Shown: positions 18,229 through 28,866, counted from the stretch's first letter. The stretch is DNA of 64,000 bases from Pseudooceanicola onchidii (GCF_004959925.1 NZ_SPUW01000001.1:1550001-1614000), one strand, 5' to 3'. Made by a program: numbers and translations. Notes: generated by a model not told the origin, from the letters alone.

Positions 18229-18740
18229 CCGGTCGCGCATAGCAAAGGCGGCACGGACGGACGTGCAGGAAAACGTGGTCTTCCCTGTCGCCTTTTCACC
18301 GGGCCATGCGTTAGAAAGGGTGGTCGCCCGCCCGACTTTGGAAGGCTTGGCGGACGACCGACGTCGCAAGGACGTCCTGACCGTTGCAGCGGTCAGGGCA
18401 CGACGATCAACCGGTTACTCGTGAACGCCCGACCCTAAGGGGCGGGATCGGGTTCGGCGATGTGCCTTCGCCATCTTCTAAATGTAATACACATTCCAAA
18501 TTTGCCAGACGTTGTTTCGTGATTTTGCAGCCTCTGCCCGGCGTAAAAGTATAGGCCCCTGAAATTCAACCAGTTTAACCGGATTACGTTTTGTTTACAG
18601 GATGTAACGAAAAGAGGGGCCTCCGAAGAGGCCCCTTTAGTCTTGGGATCAGGCTCAGTCGTAGTACCGCCCGAAAATTTCTGCCTGCGGCCTGATCCCG
18701 GCAAGCGCGGCAAACGAACCAGTCGCCGCGCTATTCCGTC
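18229..18740. other. Intergenic spacer between the ThDP enzyme and nrdJ stops
   Basis: No convincing gene is present. The left part has an 8-base hairpin CCTGACCG/CGGTCAGG (18376-18397). The centre (about 18475-18600) is much more AT-rich than the flanks. The right part holds the strong UUCG hairpin at 18616-18635. Short open frames here lack a ribosome-binding site and family resemblance. Confidence 0.6.
18612..18638 (-). terminator. Intrinsic terminator for nrdJ
   Basis: Perfect 8-base arms GGGGCCTC and GAGGCCCC close a 4-base loop that reads TTCG on the minus strand, a C(UUCG)G tetraloop. On that strand it is followed by TCTTTTCG. It lies about 105 bases beyond the nrdJ stop; TTTAG follows on the plus strand, so it may work both ways. 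Confidence 0.75.
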
Positions 18741-21700
18741 TTAGCTACACCCCGACGTCGCGCCGCAGGTGTTGCACTTCATGCAGGTGCCGTTGCGCAC
18801 CAGCGTGTAGTTTCCGCAGTCGCCACAGGCTTCGCCTTCATAGCCCTGCATCTTGGCCTTGGTCCGCGCGTCCATGGACACGGTGCCCGTGGCAATCGCG
18901 GTCGAGGTTTCGATCTTCACCGCCGCAGGCGCCGTTTCCGGAACGAGCGTTTTGAGCGCGGTCACCGGGTCTGTACCGGTCATCATACCACCTTGCAGAA
19001 CGACCAGTTCGGAAGGAAGACGCTTGCGCAGATACCCGGTCGAAGAGATTTGCTTAAGCACTTCCAGGGACTTGGAAGCCGCAGTTTCACTAAGCTCTTC
19101 GACGTTGGAAATCCCTTCCTGCGCCGATCCCTGACCGATGCTGTCAAAGGTCTCGCCCGTCGGTTTGACGTGCGCCAGGTCGGTACGGTCAAGGTAGGAC
19201 ACGGCCAGTTCGCGGAAGATGTAATCCAGAATGGACGTGGCGTTCTTGATCGAGTCGTTGCCCTGCACCATGCCGGCCGGTTCGAACTTGGTGAAGGTGA
19301 AGGCGTCGACGAATTCCTCAAGCGGCACGCCGTACTGAAGACCCACGGACACGGCGATGGCGAAGTTGTTCATCATCGCGCGGAAGCCTGCGCCTTCCTT
19401 GTGCATGTCGATGAAGATCTCACCGAGCGACCCGTCCTGATATTCACCGGTCCGCAGATAGACCTTGTGGCCACCGACCATCGCCTTCTGGGTATAGCCC
19501 TTCCGACGCTCGGGAAGCTTCTCGCGACCGGCGCGGGCAACCTCCTTGATGACGATCTTCTCGACGATCTTCTCGGCCAGCACAGCTGCCTTTTCGTGGG
19601 TCGAGCCGCTTTCCAGCACCTCCATCGCCTCGTCGTCGTCTTCCACCAGGGCGGAGGCCAGCGGCTGCGACAGCTTGGAGCCGTCACGGTACAGTGCGTT
19701 CGCCTTGATCCCGAGGGACCAGCTGAGCTCGTACGCCTTCTGGCAGTCTTCGATGGTGGCGTCGTTCGGCATGTTGATCGTCTTCGAGATCGCGCCGGAG
19801 ATGAACGACTGGGCCGCGGCCATCATGGTGATGTGGCTGTCGGTCGACAGGAAGCGCTTGCCCTTTTTGCCACAGGGGTTGGCGCAGTCGAAGACGACCA
19901 GGTGCGCGGGATCCAGATGCGGCGCGCCCTCAAGGGTCATGGTGCCGCAGACGTGGTCATTGGCGGCCTCGATTTCCTTGCGGGTATAGCCGAGGTGTCG
20001 CAGCAGGTCGAAGCTGGGATCGTTCAGCTTTTCAGCCGGGATACCAAGCGTCTTCGAGCAGAACTCCTCGCCCAGGGTCCACTGGTTGAAGACGAAGCGG
20101 ATGTCGAAGGCCGAAGCCAGCGAGGCGTCGATCTTGTCCAGTTCGCGCTGGCCAAACCCATGGCCGATCAGCGAGGTGTGGTTGATCCCCGGCGCATTGC
20201 CGATGGACCCATGACCAACCGCGTAAGAGATGATCTCTTCGATCTGCGCGGACCCGTAGCCCAGCTTTTCCAGCGCCGCAGGCACCGACCGATTGATGAT
20301 CTTGAAGTACCCGCCACCGGCGAGCTTCTTGAACTTCACCAGCGCGAAGTCGGGCTCGATCCCGGTGGTGTCGCAATCCATGACCAGACCGATCGTTCCG
20401 GTCGGAGCGATCACCGAGGTCTGGGCGTTGCGATAGCCGTGCTCTTCACCAAGGCGCAGCGCCTCGTCCCAAGCCGTCTTGGCCAGCGCGACCAGCTTCT
20501 GATCGGGGACATTCGCATGATCCAGCGCAACCGGCTTGATCGGCAGGTCTTCGTAGGTGCCGCTGGCATAGGCCGCCGCGCGGTGGTTGCGGATGACCCG
20601 CAGCATGTGCTTGGCGTTGCGCTCGTAGCCCGGGAAGGCGCCCAGCTCACCGGCCATCTCTGCGCTTGTCGCATAGGCCACGCCGGTCATGATCGCGGTC
20701 AGGGCACCGGTCAGCGCCCGGCCCTCGTCGCTGTCATAGCCCAGCCCCATGTTCATCAGCAGGCCGCCGATGTTGGCATAGCCCAGGCCAAGGGTGCGGA
20801 AATCGTAGGACAGCTGCGCGATTTCCTTGGACGGGAACTGCGCCATGGTGACCGAGATTTCCAGCGTCATGGTCCACAGACGCGTGGCGTGGATGTAGTC
20901 TTCGGCCTGGAATTCTCCGTCCTTCAGGAAGGTCAGCAGGTTCATGGACGCCAGGTTGCACGCCGTGTCGTCGAGGAACATGTATTCCGAGCACGGGTTG
21001 GACCCGCGGATCGCGCCGTCTTCGGGGCAGGTGTGCCAGGCGTTGACGGTGTCGTGGTACTGGATGCCCGGATCGGCACAGGCCCAGGCGGCGTGGCCGA
21101 TGGTTTCCCACAGGTCACGCGCCTTGATGGTCTTGGCGACAGACCCGTCGGTGCGGCGGATCAGTTCCCAGTCACCGTCATTTTCGACAGCCTTCAGGAA
21201 GGCGTCGGTGACGCGGACGGAGTTGTTGGAGTTCTGGCCCGATACGGAGGCGTATGCTTCGCTGTCCCAGTCGGTGTCGTATGTCGGAAACTCGATCGAG
21301 GCATAGCCCTGCTTGGCATAGTCGAGCACGCGCTTGATGTAGGTTTCCGGGATCGCCGATTTCTTGGCTTCGCGGACGGCCGTCTTCAGGGCGTCGTTTT
21401 CGTTCGGATCATAGGCGCCCGCCTCGGATCCGTCGAAGGACCGGATCGCCTTGAAGATGGCGTTCAGGCACTTCTCGTGCATCTTCGAACCGGCGACGAT
21501 GGAGGCAACCTTCTGCTCTTCCTTCACCTTCCAGTTGATGTATTCTTCGATATCCGGGTGATCGGCGTCGACGATCACCATCTTCGCTGCTCGACGGGTC
21601 GTGCCGCCCGACTTGATGGCGCCCGCCGCGCGGTCGCCGATCTTGAGAAAGCCCATCAGGCCCGAGGACTTGCCGCCACCCGACAGCTTTTCGCCTTCTG

Positions 21701-22394
21701 CCCGCAGGGACGAGAAGTTGGTGCCGGTGCCCGAGCCGTACTTGAACAGACGTGCTTCGCGAACCCAGAGGTCCATGATGCCGCCCTCGCCCACCAGGTC
21801 GTCACCGACCGACTGGATGAAGCAGGCATGCGGCTGCGGATGTTCGTAGGCCGATTTGGACTTGGTCAGCTTGCCGGTCTGGAAATCGACGTAGTAGTGG
21901 CCCTGGCTGGGGCCGTCGATGCCGTAGGCCCAGTGCAGGCCGGTGTTGAACCACTGGGGCGAGTTCGGCGCTGCGCGCTGCGTGGCGAGCATGTACCGCA
22001 TCTCGTCGTAATATGCCGAGGCGTCCTCTTCTGTCGAGAAATAGCCGCCCTTCCAGCCCCAGTAGGCCCAGGCGCCAGCCAGACGGTCGAAGACCTGGCG
22101 GGCGGAGGTTTCACCGCCAATCTCAGCATCACCGTCGGCGACAGAGCGCCATAGGAATTCAGGAACGTTCTTTTCTTTGACCTTCTTCAGCGCAGACGGC
22201 ACGCCGGCCTTGCGGAAGTATTTCTGCGCGATCACGTCGCTTGCGACCTGGCTCCAGCTGGCGGGGACTTCGCAGTCATCCAGCTTGAACACGATGGACC
22301 CGTCAGGATTGCGGATTTCGGAGGAGGTCTTGACGAACTCGACTCCGGCATAGGCGTCCTGGCCAGCCTTGGTAAACTTGCGCTCGATCTTCAT
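18741..22394 (-). CDS. nrdJ: Adenosylcobalamin-dependent (class II) ribonucleotide reductase
   Basis: NrdJ makes deoxyribonucleotides using a B12-derived radical and works with or without oxygen. From the start [15 protein letters not shown] it has 1217 residues, normal for the long alphaproteobacterial type. The radical-site region [20 protein letters not shown] is present, and the C-terminus ends in a cysteine-rich tail ([13 protein letters not shown]) that probably carries the redox-active and zinc-type cysteines. The ATG at 22394 follows CAGGGG; an in-frame extension to 22613 has no homologous look. No B12 riboswitch core was seen upstream. Confidence 0.97.
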   Translation of the reverse strand: MKIERKFTKAGQDAYAGVEFVKTSSEIRNPDGSIVFKLDDCEVPASWSQVASDVIAQKYFRKAGVPSALKKVKEKNVPEFLWRSVADGDAEIGGETSARQVFDRLAGAWAYWGWKGGYFSTEEDASAYYDEMRYMLATQRAAPNSPQWFNTGLHWAYGIDGPSQGHYYVDFQTGKLTKSKSAYEHPQPHACFIQSVGDDLVGEGGIMDLWVREARLFKYGSGTGTNFSSLRAEGEKLSGGGKSSGLMGFLKIGDRAAGAIKSGGTTRRAAKMVIVDADHPDIEEYINWKVKEEQKVASIVAGSKMHEKCLNAIFKAIRSFDGSEAGAYDPNENDALKTAVREAKKSAIPETYIKRVLDYAKQGYASIEFPTYDTDWDSEAYASVSGQNSNNSVRVTDAFLKAVENDGDWELIRRTDGSVAKTIKARDLWETIGHAAWACADPGIQYHDTVNAWHTCPEDGAIRGSNPCSEYMFLDDTACNLASMNLLTFLKDGEFQAEDYIHATRLWTMTLEISVTMAQFPSKEIAQLSYDFRTLGLGYANIGGLLMNMGLGYDSDEGRALTGALTAIMTGVAYATSAEMAGELGAFPGYERNAKHMLRVIRNHRAAAYASGTYEDLPIKPVALDHANVPDQKLVALAKTAWDEALRLGEEHGYRNAQTSVIAPTGTIGLVMDCDTTGIEPDFALVKFKKLAGGGYFKIINRSVPAALEKLGYGSAQIEEIISYAVGHGSIGNAPGINHTSLIGHGFGQRELDKIDASLASAFDIRFVFNQWTLGEEFCSKTLGIPAEKLNDPSFDLLRHLGYTRKEIEAANDHVCGTMTLEGAPHLDPAHLVVFDCANPCGKKGKRFLSTDSHITMMAAAQSFISGAISKTINMPNDATIEDCQKAYELSWSLGIKANALYRDGSKLSQPLASALVEDDDEAMEVLESGSTHEKAAVLAEKIVEKIVIKEVARAGREKLPERRKGYTQKAMVGGHKVYLRTGEYQDGSLGEIFIDMHKEGAGFRAMMNNFAIAVSVGLQYGVPLEEFVDAFTFTKFEPAGMVQGNDSIKNATSILDYIFRELAVSYLDRTDLAHVKPTGETFDSIGQGSAQEGISNVEELSETAASKSLEVLKQISSTGYLRKRLPSELVVLQGGMMTGTDPVTALKTLVPETAPAAVKIETSTAIATGTVSMDARTKAKMQGYEGEACGDCGNYTLVRNGTCMKCNTCGATSGCS

Positions 22395-22988
22395 TTGAAA
22401 CAGCCCCTGATCGTTTCTTGCATCACGCAGTGCCCCGAACGGGGCGTGGTTCGTGCCGGAAGACCACAGCAAGGGAGTGCCAGTCGAAAGCCGAAGCCTT
22501 CGCCGTGCGCCAAATTGAATGGCTTGGATTGTCTCTGTCCCTTGCCGAAGACCCGCATCTATATCTGGTGGGTGATCCTTCCGGCCTCCACAATCTGCGG
22601 TAAGTGAAGCCACATCGTCAACGCGTTTTTAAGACTAAATTCGCTTGACCCGGTTGTGCACAGAATCGCACAGCCGTCCTGCCCCCAAGACCCGCTATCA
22701 AGCGATTGGTTTTCGGCGAATTTCCGCGAATTGCTAGAAAATCACCCACAGCGCGGCGCGTCTAACCCCGCGTTAACCAACCGGGCATTTCACGGCTTGA
22801 GTGCACGGAGAACACAGAATCGCCCGCCAAACGGACACAACATTTAGGCACCCTGAGCGTGACTGATCTACAAGTGGTATACCCGGACAGCGCGGGTAGC
22901 CCCGCATACCAGATCTGGTGACGCCGCGATGATCCACCCCGCAGCGGCAGCACGTGCCGGGCATCCCGAGTGTTGATGTCGATAAAGA
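22395..22988. other. Leader and spacer between nrdJ and tRNA-Pro
   Basis: No convincing gene is seen on either strand. Reading toward nrdJ there is a possible promoter TTGACG with a poor -10 around 22590-22620, and a weak NrdR-box-like sequence at 22556-22571. The stretch 22860-22925 holds an imperfect TGGTAT/ATACCA hairpin. I see no cobalamin riboswitch. Confidence 0.5.
22556..22571 (-). promoter_or_regulatory. Weak candidate NrdR box upstream of nrdJ
   Basis: On the minus strand CCACCAGATATAGATG agrees at roughly ten of 16 positions with the NrdR palindrome consensus. NrdR boxes come in pairs about three helix turns apart; a poorer partner (ACCGCAGATTGTGGAG) begins 30 bases upstream. NrdR control of ribonucleotide reductases is common, but this match is weak. 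Confidence 0.25.
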
Positions 22989-23065
22989 TGGTCGGGGCGG
23001 CGAGATTCGAACTCACGACCCCCTGTACCCAAAACAGGTGCGCTACCAGACTGCGCTACGCCCCG
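22989..23065 (-). tRNA. tRNA-Pro (anticodon UGG)
   Basis: The minus strand folds into a full cloverleaf: acceptor CGGGGCG/CGCCCCG, D arm with GGTAGCGC, anticodon stem CCTGT/ACAGG around loop TTTGGGT giving anticodon TGG, and T arm GTTCGAATC. The 3' CCA is encoded (22989-22991). It lies just downstream of the DUF192 gene and could share its transcript. Confidence 0.97.
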
Positions 23066-23108
23066 GACCGTGGGTGGTCCTTACCCTGCGCGGCGCGCGA
23101 AGGAAAGG

Positions 23109-23624
23109 CTATTCGCAGGGCCAGGCGGCGTCTTCTCCGATCGCGGGGTGGCGCAGTTGCGTGCCTGCCGCGATCCCCATGGACGCCGCAAGGCCGCCGT
23201 TGATCTCAAGCACGTATTGAATGCCCGATCCGCCGGGCAAGGCGGTTTCATCATGGGGAATGGCATTATGGGCAATCCGGCGCACGGTGCCGGTCTTGTC
23301 CATGTAGATGATGTCGAGGGGGATTCGCGTGTTCTTCATCCAGAAGGCCACGGCAACCTGCGGTCTTGGATAGACGAACAGCATCCCGGCACCCGACGAC
23401 ATGCTGTCACGATACATCAGCCCCTGGGCCCGTTCCTGACCATCGTCGGCCACCTCGACCCGGAATCGCGCCTCGCCCCAGTCGCCGCGCAGCTGAACCT
23501 GGTCCATGCGGCAGACCTCGGCCAGGGCGGGCCCAGCCAGCACTGTCGCAAGGATCATGAACGCGACGACAAGACGCGCCCGTATCCCGGCCCTCAGGCT
23601 TCCCGATTCACCGCGACTTCCCAT
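23109..23624 (-). CDS. DUF192 family secreted protein
   Basis: This 171-residue protein has a signal peptide (VVAFMILATVLAGPALA, cut near residue 33) and a DUF192 domain with the signature motifs ERAQGLMYRDSM, GMLFVYPRP and FWMKNTRIPLDIIYMD. DUF192 proteins are small beta-barrels of unknown role. The ATG at 23624 has GGAGGTG at good spacing and overlaps the end of the cold-shock gene by 31 bases. The two genes are probably co-transcribed. Confidence 0.88.
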   Translation of the reverse strand: MGSRGESGSLRAGIRARLVVAFMILATVLAGPALAEVCRMDQVQLRGDWGEARFRVEVADDGQERAQGLMYRDSMSSGAGMLFVYPRPQVAVAFWMKNTRIPLDIIYMDKTGTVRRIAHNAIPHDETALPGGSGIQYVLEINGGLAASMGIAAGTQLRHPAIGEDAAWPCE

Positions 23625-24127
23625 GTGCTCACCTCCGACGCCATGCGCCCGCGGCGACCGTCGATCACGCGCATCGCGACCGCTTCGCCCGGCTGGAGAT
23701 CGGACAGGCCCGAGGCGCGCAGCACCTCGATATGGATGAACACGTCTTCGCTGCGACCGAAGACGTTGGCAAATCCGAATCCCTTGTCCTTGTTGAACCA
23801 TTTGACGCGCGCGGGTTCCAGCGGCATCGCGCGGATCTCATCCGGCGTGAGCGACTTGAAATCTTCCAGTCCCGGCGCCTCTTCGGTGGCAACCGTTTCG
23901 ATGGCCAGAACTTCAGTCGCCTGCACGCCCCGTTGCGTCTCTTGCACGGAAATGACGATACGGGCGCCATCCGCGACAGAACTCTGCCCGAAATTGCGCA
24001 ACACATTTGCATGAAGCAGAATGTCAGGACCGCCTTCATCCGCTACCACGAATCCGAAGCCCCGCCCCGGATCGAACCACTTAACAACGCCTTCCATCCT
24101 GCGGGTACTTATATCTAGAGAAGTCAC
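23594..24127 (-). CDS. Twin cold-shock-domain protein
   Basis: The 177-residue protein has two CspA-type domains. The first shows VVKWFDPGRGFGFV and DILLHANVL, the second VKWFNKDKGFGFA and DVFIHIEVL, the RNP1/RNP2 nucleic-acid-binding motifs. The linker (about residues 75-105) is acidic. Twin-CSD proteins of this kind are characteristic of alphaproteobacteria. The start is either GTG at 24127 or ATG at 24097; both precede the first domain. It probably binds RNA or single-stranded DNA. Confidence 0.92.
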   Translation of the reverse strand: MTSLDISTRRMEGVVKWFDPGRGFGFVVADEGGPDILLHANVLRNFGQSSVADGARIVISVQETQRGVQATEVLAIETVATEEAPGLEDFKSLTPDEIRAMPLEPARVKWFNKDKGFGFANVFGRSEDVFIHIEVLRASGLSDLQPGEAVAMRVIDGRRGRMASEVSTWEVAVNREA

Positions 24128-24245
24128 TTATTCGCCCCGCGTGAACATTGGTCCTACTTATCTTGTCAACAAACCAAGCGCACCCCACCAAACGTATAGA
24201 AAACAACAAGTTTCTGGATACCTAACAGTTAACCCTGATTTGAGA

Positions 24246-24851
24246 TCAAGGATTAAGTCGTGTCACATCCCAGGCTTCGCTGACGCTTTTACGCGACCAC
24301 CGAAACCTGTCGTGCAACCGAAACGCACCATCGGCCCAGAACTCCACCTCGACTGGGGTGATCCTGAAGCCCCCCCAAAACGGAGGGCGCTGCGGATCCG
24401 GGCCTTGCCGGGCGGTTACCTTTGCAACCTCTGCCATCAACGTTGTACGCGACGCAAGTGGTTGCGATTGCTGAGATGCCCAGGCCCCCAACCTGGACTT
24501 GAGTGATCGCGACCGGTAGTAGGTGTCGGCCTGAGGTCCTTCCTCACGCTCGACATGGCCGCGTACCCTGATCTGACGTCTAAGTGACTTCCAATGCAAG
24601 ACAAAAGCGGCTTTGTGCCCGGTTTCGATCTCTTGCGCCTTCACGCTGTTGTAATTCGTGTAGAAGACGAAGGCCTGCGGCTCGATCTCTTTCAACAGGA
24701 CCATCCGGCAGTTCGGCATGCCGTCGGCGTCGACCGTCGACAGCGCGATGGCATTGGGGTCGTTCGGCTCGGTGCCCGTCGCCTCCTCCAGCCAGTCACG
24801 GGCAATCTGAAAGGGGTCGTCCCCTGCGAAAATACCGCTGCGGTCGGTCAT
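24246..24851 (-). CDS. pdxH: Pyridoxamine 5'-phosphate oxidase
   Basis: PdxH is the FMN enzyme that oxidises pyridoxine or pyridoxamine phosphate to PLP. The 201-residue protein shows [26 protein letters not shown], the substrate/FMN region [10 protein letters not shown], and the C-terminal signature [16 protein letters not shown]. The ATG follows GAGGTAAG. The adjacent fabI and cold-shock genes form a conserved Rhodobacteraceae order. pdxA of the same pathway lies at 35 kb. Confidence 0.97.
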   Translation of the reverse strand: MTDRSGIFAGDDPFQIARDWLEEATGTEPNDPNAIALSTVDADGMPNCRMVLLKEIEPQAFVFYTNYNSVKAQEIETGHKAAFVLHWKSLRRQIRVRGHVEREEGPQADTYYRSRSLKSRLGAWASQQSQPLASRTTLMAEVAKVTARQGPDPQRPPFWGGFRITPVEVEFWADGAFRLHDRFRWSRKSVSEAWDVTRLNP

Positions 24852-24948
24852 GTCTTACCTCTGTTTCTGCATCATCGTACCCTGAGACCGGGCCGTGACG
24901 GACTTGATGCGCCGTTAGGGATCGCCTAAAGGAACCTGAGGGAAATCA

Positions 24949-25773
24949 ATGGGCGGGATTGGCAAAATGTCAAATCAGCTGCTGGCAGGCAAGCGCGGCA
25001 TCATCATGGGTGTCGCCAACGACAAATCCATCGCTTGGGGAATCGCAAAGGCCTGTGCCGACGCCGGTGCCGAACTTGCGTTCTCGTACATGGGCGACCA
25101 GTTCCGCAAACGCGTGGTTCCGCTGGCCGAACAACTGGGCGTCGAGGTCCTGATCGACTGCGACGTGGGCGACGAGGCCTCGATCGACGCGGCCTTTTCC
25201 GAGCTTGAGGAAAAGTGGGGCAAGCTGGACTTCATCGTCCATGCCATCGGCTTTTCCGACAAGTCCGAACTGCGCGGCCGCTATATCGACACCACCCGCG
25301 GCAACTTTGCCATGACCATGGACATCTCGGTCTATTCCTTCACGGCCGTCGCACAGCGCGCCGAGAAGCTGATGACCGATGGCGGATCGATGCTGACGCT
25401 GACCTACTATGGTGCCGAACAGGTCATGCCGCATTACAACGTCATGGGTGTGGCCAAGGCTGCACTTGAAGCGTCGGTCAAATACATGGCCGAGGATCTG
25501 GGCAAGGACAACATCCGCGTCAACGCGATCTCGGCCGGTCCGATCAAGACGCTGGCGGCCAGCGGGATCGGTGATTTCCGCTATATCCTGAAATGGAACG
25601 AATACAATTCGCCCCTGCGCCGCAACGTGACGATCGACGACGTTGGCAAGTCGGCGCTCTACCTGCTGTCCGACCTCGGCTCGGGTGTGACGGGTGAAAA
25701 CCTGCATGTCGACGCGGGCTATCACGTGGTCGGCATGAAGGCCGTCGACGCCCCCGATATCGAAAAAGGCTGA
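24949..25773 (+). CDS. fabI: Enoyl-[acyl-carrier-protein] reductase (NADH), FabI
   Basis: FabI performs the last reduction of each fatty-acid elongation cycle. The nucleotide-binding segment [17 protein letters not shown] and the FabI-type catalytic Tyr-Lys pair in [12 protein letters not shown] (YxxxxxxK spacing from the active Tyr) are present, and the [13 protein letters not shown] loop is typical. The first ATG follows GAGGGAAAT and gives 274 residues; the second ATG at 24967 is closer to usual homologue starts. The next gene starts three bases after its stop. Confidence 0.96.
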   Translation: MGGIGKMSNQLLAGKRGIIMGVANDKSIAWGIAKACADAGAELAFSYMGDQFRKRVVPLAEQLGVEVLIDCDVGDEASIDAAFSELEEKWGKLDFIVHAIGFSDKSELRGRYIDTTRGNFAMTMDISVYSFTAVAQRAEKLMTDGGSMLTLTYYGAEQVMPHYNVMGVAKAALEASVKYMAEDLGKDNIRVNAISAGPIKTLAASGIGDFRYILKWNEYNSPLRRNVTIDDVGKSALYLLSDLGSGVTGENLHVDAGYHVVGMKAVDAPDIEKG

Positions 25774-25776
25774 CCC

Positions 25777-26391
25777 GTGACGGCGGGCGCCTTCCTGTCC
25801 ATCGCGGTGATCCACCTCCTGGCGGCCATGTCGCCGGGCCCGTCCTTCGTGGTCTGCATCCGCATGGCGATCACCCGGGGCTTCCGCACCGCCGTGGCCC
25901 TGGCCGTGGGCTTCGGGCTGGGCGCGGTTCTGTGGGCCACGGCCGCGCTGGCCGGCCTTGCCCTGCTGTTCGAAATCGTCCCGTCGCTGTTCCTTGCGTT
26001 GAAGCTGATCGGCGGCGCCTTCCTGATCTGGATCGGCTACATGATGTGGCGCCACGCCCGCGACCCGATCGAGATGGGACCGGACAGCATGACCGCGCTG
26101 ACGCCGCTGCGCGCCCTGCGCTACGGTTTCCTGACCTTCGCGTCGAACCCCAAGCCGGCTGTCTTCTTCGGCGCGGTCTTCGTCGGCCTCGTTCCGGCCG
26201 ATGCCTCGCTGCTGACGCTCGCCGCGCTGATCGGCGTCATCTTCCTGAACGAAACCCTGTGGTATATCCTTGTGGCACGGCTCTTCTCGCTGTCGCACCC
26301 GCGCGCGCTCTACCTGCGCGCCAAGGCCTGGATCGACCGCAGCTTCGGCACGCTCATGACCGCCTTCGGTCTGAAAATCGCACTGGGCTGA
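25777..26391 (+). CDS. LysE/RhtB family exporter
   Basis: This 204-residue, about six-helix membrane protein begins at a GTG. It has the RhtB/LysE N-terminal signature [17 protein letters not shown] and the conserved [14 protein letters not shown]. The family exports amino acids or related metabolites; the substrate here is not predictable. It starts three bases after fabI, so it may ride on that transcript. Confidence 0.9.
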   Translation: MTAGAFLSIAVIHLLAAMSPGPSFVVCIRMAITRGFRTAVALAVGFGLGAVLWATAALAGLALLFEIVPSLFLALKLIGGAFLIWIGYMMWRHARDPIEMGPDSMTALTPLRALRYGFLTFASNPKPAVFFGAVFVGLVPADASLLTLAALIGVIFLNETLWYILVARLFSLSHPRALYLRAKAWIDRSFGTLMTAFGLKIALG

Positions 26392-26426
26392 CAGGGCCCG
26401 TCAGATCACCTGAGAAAGGATTTGCC

Positions 26427-26933
26427 ATGTCAGACCTTCTGCCCCACGAAAAAGGCTTTCACGTCAGTTGGGACCAGATCCACCGCGACAGCCGCGCGCT
26501 GGCCTGGCGGCTGGACAAGCACGGCCCCGGCCAGAACGGCGCCTGGAAAGCCGTCGTCGCCATCACCCGCGGCGGCATGGCGCCCGCGATGATCGTCGCG
26601 CGCGAGCTGGACATTCGCATGGTCGACACGATTTCCGTGCGCAGCTACCACCACCAGTCTCAGGGCGAGGCCGAGGTGCTGAACAAGCCCGACGACGCGA
26701 TGATGGGCGACGGCACCGGCATCCTGGTGGTCGACGATCTGGTCGACAGCGGCAAGACGCTGGAACTGGTGCGCAAGATGTATCCGAACGCGCATTTCGC
26801 CACCGTCTATGCCAAGCCCAAGGGCCGCGCGCAGGTCGATACCTTCATCACCGAGGTGTCTCAGGACACGTGGATCTTCTTCCCCTGGGACATGGCGATG
26901 CAGTACGTCAAACCGTATCGCGGCGAAGATTGA
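26427..26933 (+). CDS. gpt: Xanthine phosphoribosyltransferase
   Basis: The 168-residue protein is a type I phosphoribosyltransferase of the Gpt class, which converts xanthine or guanine plus PRPP to nucleotides in purine salvage. It has [10 protein letters not shown] in the N-terminal half and the PRPP loop [14 protein letters not shown] take the ATG at 26427, which follows AGAAAGGA; open frame upstream of it belongs to the lysE region. It ends just before a pair of GC hairpins. Confidence 0.92.
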   Translation: MSDLLPHEKGFHVSWDQIHRDSRALAWRLDKHGPGQNGAWKAVVAITRGGMAPAMIVARELDIRMVDTISVRSYHHQSQGEAEVLNKPDDAMMGDGTGILVVDDLVDSGKTLELVRKMYPNAHFATVYAKPKGRAQVDTFITEVSQDTWIFFPWDMAMQYVKPYRGED

Positions 26934-26941
26934 TTGCGGGA

Positions 26942-26994
26942 ACGGCGGGGTAAATCCCGCCGTACACGCGCCGTAGGGCGGGGTTCACCCCGCC
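26942..26994. terminator. Two tandem palindromic hairpins between gpt and the HerA-like gene
   Basis: The first hairpin pairs ACGGCGGG with CCCGCCGT around a 6-base loop (26942-26963); the second pairs GGCGGGG with CCCCGCC around TTCA (26977-26994). They sit between convergent genes, fitting a bidirectional terminator, although neither is followed by a long T run. The two units resemble each other, suggesting a duplicated palindromic repeat. Confidence 0.5.
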
Positions 26995-27015
26995 GCCACG
27001 TCTCCGGCCGCAAAC

Positions 27016-28581
27016 TTACCGCGACTTGAAAAGCCCGCCCAGGATCCCGCGCACGATCCGCCGTCCGGTGGTGCCGCCAAGTTCCTTGATGACGGCCTTC
27101 CCGAACGCTTCGCCCAGGCTGTCGGGCGCGCGGCGCGATGACCGGGACGAGGTCTTTTTGACACCCGTCGGCGAATAGCGCCGGGCATTCCGGAACTCCC
27201 GTTCCTCTTCCTTCTCACGCGCGGCGCGCGCCGCCTCTTCCGCCTCGGCCTTTTCGGCCTCTTCCGCCTCGCGCGCGGCCTCGGCCGCCCGGCGGGTCAG
27301 GATCTCGTAGGCGCTTTCCCGGTCGACGAGGGTTTCGTATTTTCCGGCAATGGGCGAGCCATCGATCACCGCCTTGCGCACGCCGGGATCGATGGGACCC
27401 AGCTTTGAGGACGGCGGACGGATCAGCGTCCGCTCGACGATCCCCGGCACGCCCTTGGGCTGCAGGAACGAAGTCACCGCCTCGCCCACACCGACCTCGC
27501 GGATGGCATCTTCCGTGTTGAAACGCGGGTTCTCACGATAGGTTTCGGCCGCCTGACGCAACTCCTTCCGGTCCTTCGCCGTGAAAGCCCGAAGCGCGTG
27601 CTGCACGCGGTTGCCCAGCTGGCCAAGGATATCTTCCGGCACGTCCGCCGGGTTCTGCGTGATGAAATAGACGCCGACGCCCTTGGACCGGATCAGCCGC
27701 GCCACCTGTTCCACCTTGTCGACCAGCGCCTTGGGGGCGTCATCGAAAAGCAGATGCGCCTCATCAAAGAAGAAGACCAGCTTAGGCTTGTCGGGATCGC
27801 CGACCTCGGGCAGTTCCTCGAACAGCTCGGACAGCAGCCACAACAGGAAGGTCGCGTAAAGCCGGGGCGAGGACATCAGCGTGTCCGCGGCCAGGATCGA
27901 GATCATGCCCCGCCCGTCCACATCCGTGCGCATCATGTCCGACAGTTCCAGCGCCGGTTCGCCGAAAAGCTTCGCGCCACCCTGGTTTTCCAGCACCAGA
28001 AGCCGACGCTGGATCGCCCCGACCGACGCCGCCGAGACATTGCCGTACCGCAGCCCCAGCTCTGGGGCCTGTTCGCCGACATGCACCAGCAGCGCCTGCA
28101 GATCCTTGAGGTCCAGCAGCGCCATGCCCTCTTCGTCGGCGACCCGGAAGGCGATGTTCAGAACGCCCTCCTGCGCCTCGCTCAACTCCAGCAGGCGCGA
28201 GATCAGAAGCGGCCCCATCTCGGTGACGGTGGTGCGGATCGGGTGGCCCTGTTCGCCGAACAGATCCCAGAACAACACCGGGAACTTCTGGTAGGCAAAG
28301 TCGTCGAACCCCATGGTCTCGACCCGCTCCATGAAGGCGCCGTGCAGCTTGAAGCTTTCGCTGCCCGCATCCGCGAGGCCCGACAGGTCGCCCTTCACAT
28401 CCGACAGGAAGACGGGCACGCCGGCGGCCGAAAACCCTTCGGCCATGATCTGCAAGGTGACGGATTTCCCGGTCCCCGTGGCCCCGGCGACCAACCCGTG
28501 ACGGTTGGCGTATTTAAGCGCAAGCCCCTGCTTTTCCGCATAACCTTCGCCACCGCCGCCGATGAACACATGCCCGTCCAT
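27016..28581 (-). CDS. HerA-like (DUF853) ATPase
   Basis: This 521-residue protein is a FtsK/HerA-type P-loop ATPase. Walker A is [11 protein letters not shown], Walker B with catalytic Glu is [12 protein letters not shown], and [16 protein letters not shown] is the sensor-like segment. The C-terminal part (about 430-490) is a charged Ala/Glu/Arg coiled coil. DUF853 ATPases are widespread and poorly studied. I chose the ATG at 28581 because GGAGGCGG precedes it; an ATG at 28623 is in frame but lacks a ribosome-binding site. No nuclease partner (NurA or Sir2) adjoins it. Confidence 0.9.
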   Translation of the reverse strand: MDGHVFIGGGGEGYAEKQGLALKYANRHGLVAGATGTGKSVTLQIMAEGFSAAGVPVFLSDVKGDLSGLADAGSESFKLHGAFMERVETMGFDDFAYQKFPVLFWDLFGEQGHPIRTTVTEMGPLLISRLLELSEAQEGVLNIAFRVADEEGMALLDLKDLQALLVHVGEQAPELGLRYGNVSAASVGAIQRRLLVLENQGGAKLFGEPALELSDMMRTDVDGRGMISILAADTLMSSPRLYATFLLWLLSELFEELPEVGDPDKPKLVFFFDEAHLLFDDAPKALVDKVEQVARLIRSKGVGVYFITQNPADVPEDILGQLGNRVQHALRAFTAKDRKELRQAAETYRENPRFNTEDAIREVGVGEAVTSFLQPKGVPGIVERTLIRPPSSKLGPIDPGVRKAVIDGSPIAGKYETLVDRESAYEILTRRAAEAAREAEEAEKAEAEEAARAAREKEEEREFRNARRYSPTGVKKTSSRSSRRAPDSLGEAFGKAVIKELGGTTGRRIVRGILGGLFKSR

Positions 28582-28639
28582 GCCCGCCTCCGTCACCCGA
28601 AAAATGTCATCAGACCTGACCATACATTCTTAACTTTTG

Positions 28640-28735
28640 TGTGCCAGTATCATTTCTGTCGCCGCCACATGTCCTCGCGCGGTGACGAACTTCCTCCCTG
28701 TCTGACTGGCCGTGCCCTCGTGGCACGGCTTTTTT
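28640..28735 (+). ncRNA. Candidate small RNA ending in an orphan terminator
   Basis: An intrinsic terminator at 28709-28735 has no plus-strand gene to serve, because the nearest one upstream ends at 26933. The preceding bases contain TTCCTCCC at 28691-28698, complementary to a Shine-Dalgarno sequence, as seen in some Rhodobacter stress sRNAs. No clear promoter is visible, so the 5' end is a guess. Confidence 0.3.
28709..28735 (+). terminator. Orphan intrinsic terminator
   Basis: Perfect 8-base arms GCCGTGCC (28709-28716) and GGCACGGC (28722-28729) enclose a 5-base loop and are followed by six Ts. On the opposite strand there is no T run, so it acts on plus-strand transcription. Confidence 0.85.
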
Positions 28736-28837
28736 CCCTGTCCAGCATCGGCGTCTTCAAGGTGACCTTCGTCATCTTTGCGTCACATCGTTGTGCGAAG
28801 ATGTGTAAACCATCCTTTTCAAACCAGATTTTGCCTG

Positions 28838-28866
28838 TTGACGGATTTCCGGAAACCGCCTAGCGT
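28838..28866 (+). promoter_or_regulatory. Candidate promoter with palindrome in its spacer
   Basis: TTGACG (28838-28843) and TAGCGT (28861-28866) are 17 bases apart, a sigma-70-like pair with a good -35 and modest -10. The spacer contains the perfect palindrome TTTCCGGAAA (28846-28855), placed like an operator. Transcription would start near 28873, shortly before the 28906-28929 hairpin. Confidence 0.45.

Noticed and set aside
18435-18713. A 92-codon frame between the ThDP gene and nrdJ
   Set aside because: It spans the nrdJ terminator and lacks a ribosome-binding site and any family resemblance.
18993-22154. A 1053-codon open frame on the plus strand opposite nrdJ
   Set aside because: Antisense of nrdJ with no domain; NrdJ motifs on the minus strand are unmistakable.
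22395-22760. Cobalamin riboswitch before nrdJ
   Set aside because: I looked for the conserved B12-box core on the minus strand and found no match.
24220-24245. CtrA box near the pdxH end (TTAACCCTGATTTGA)
   Set aside because: Only the first half matches TTAA-N7-TTAA; it lies downstream of pdxH and far upstream of other starts. Similar half-sites at 60490 and 22625 are also imperfect.
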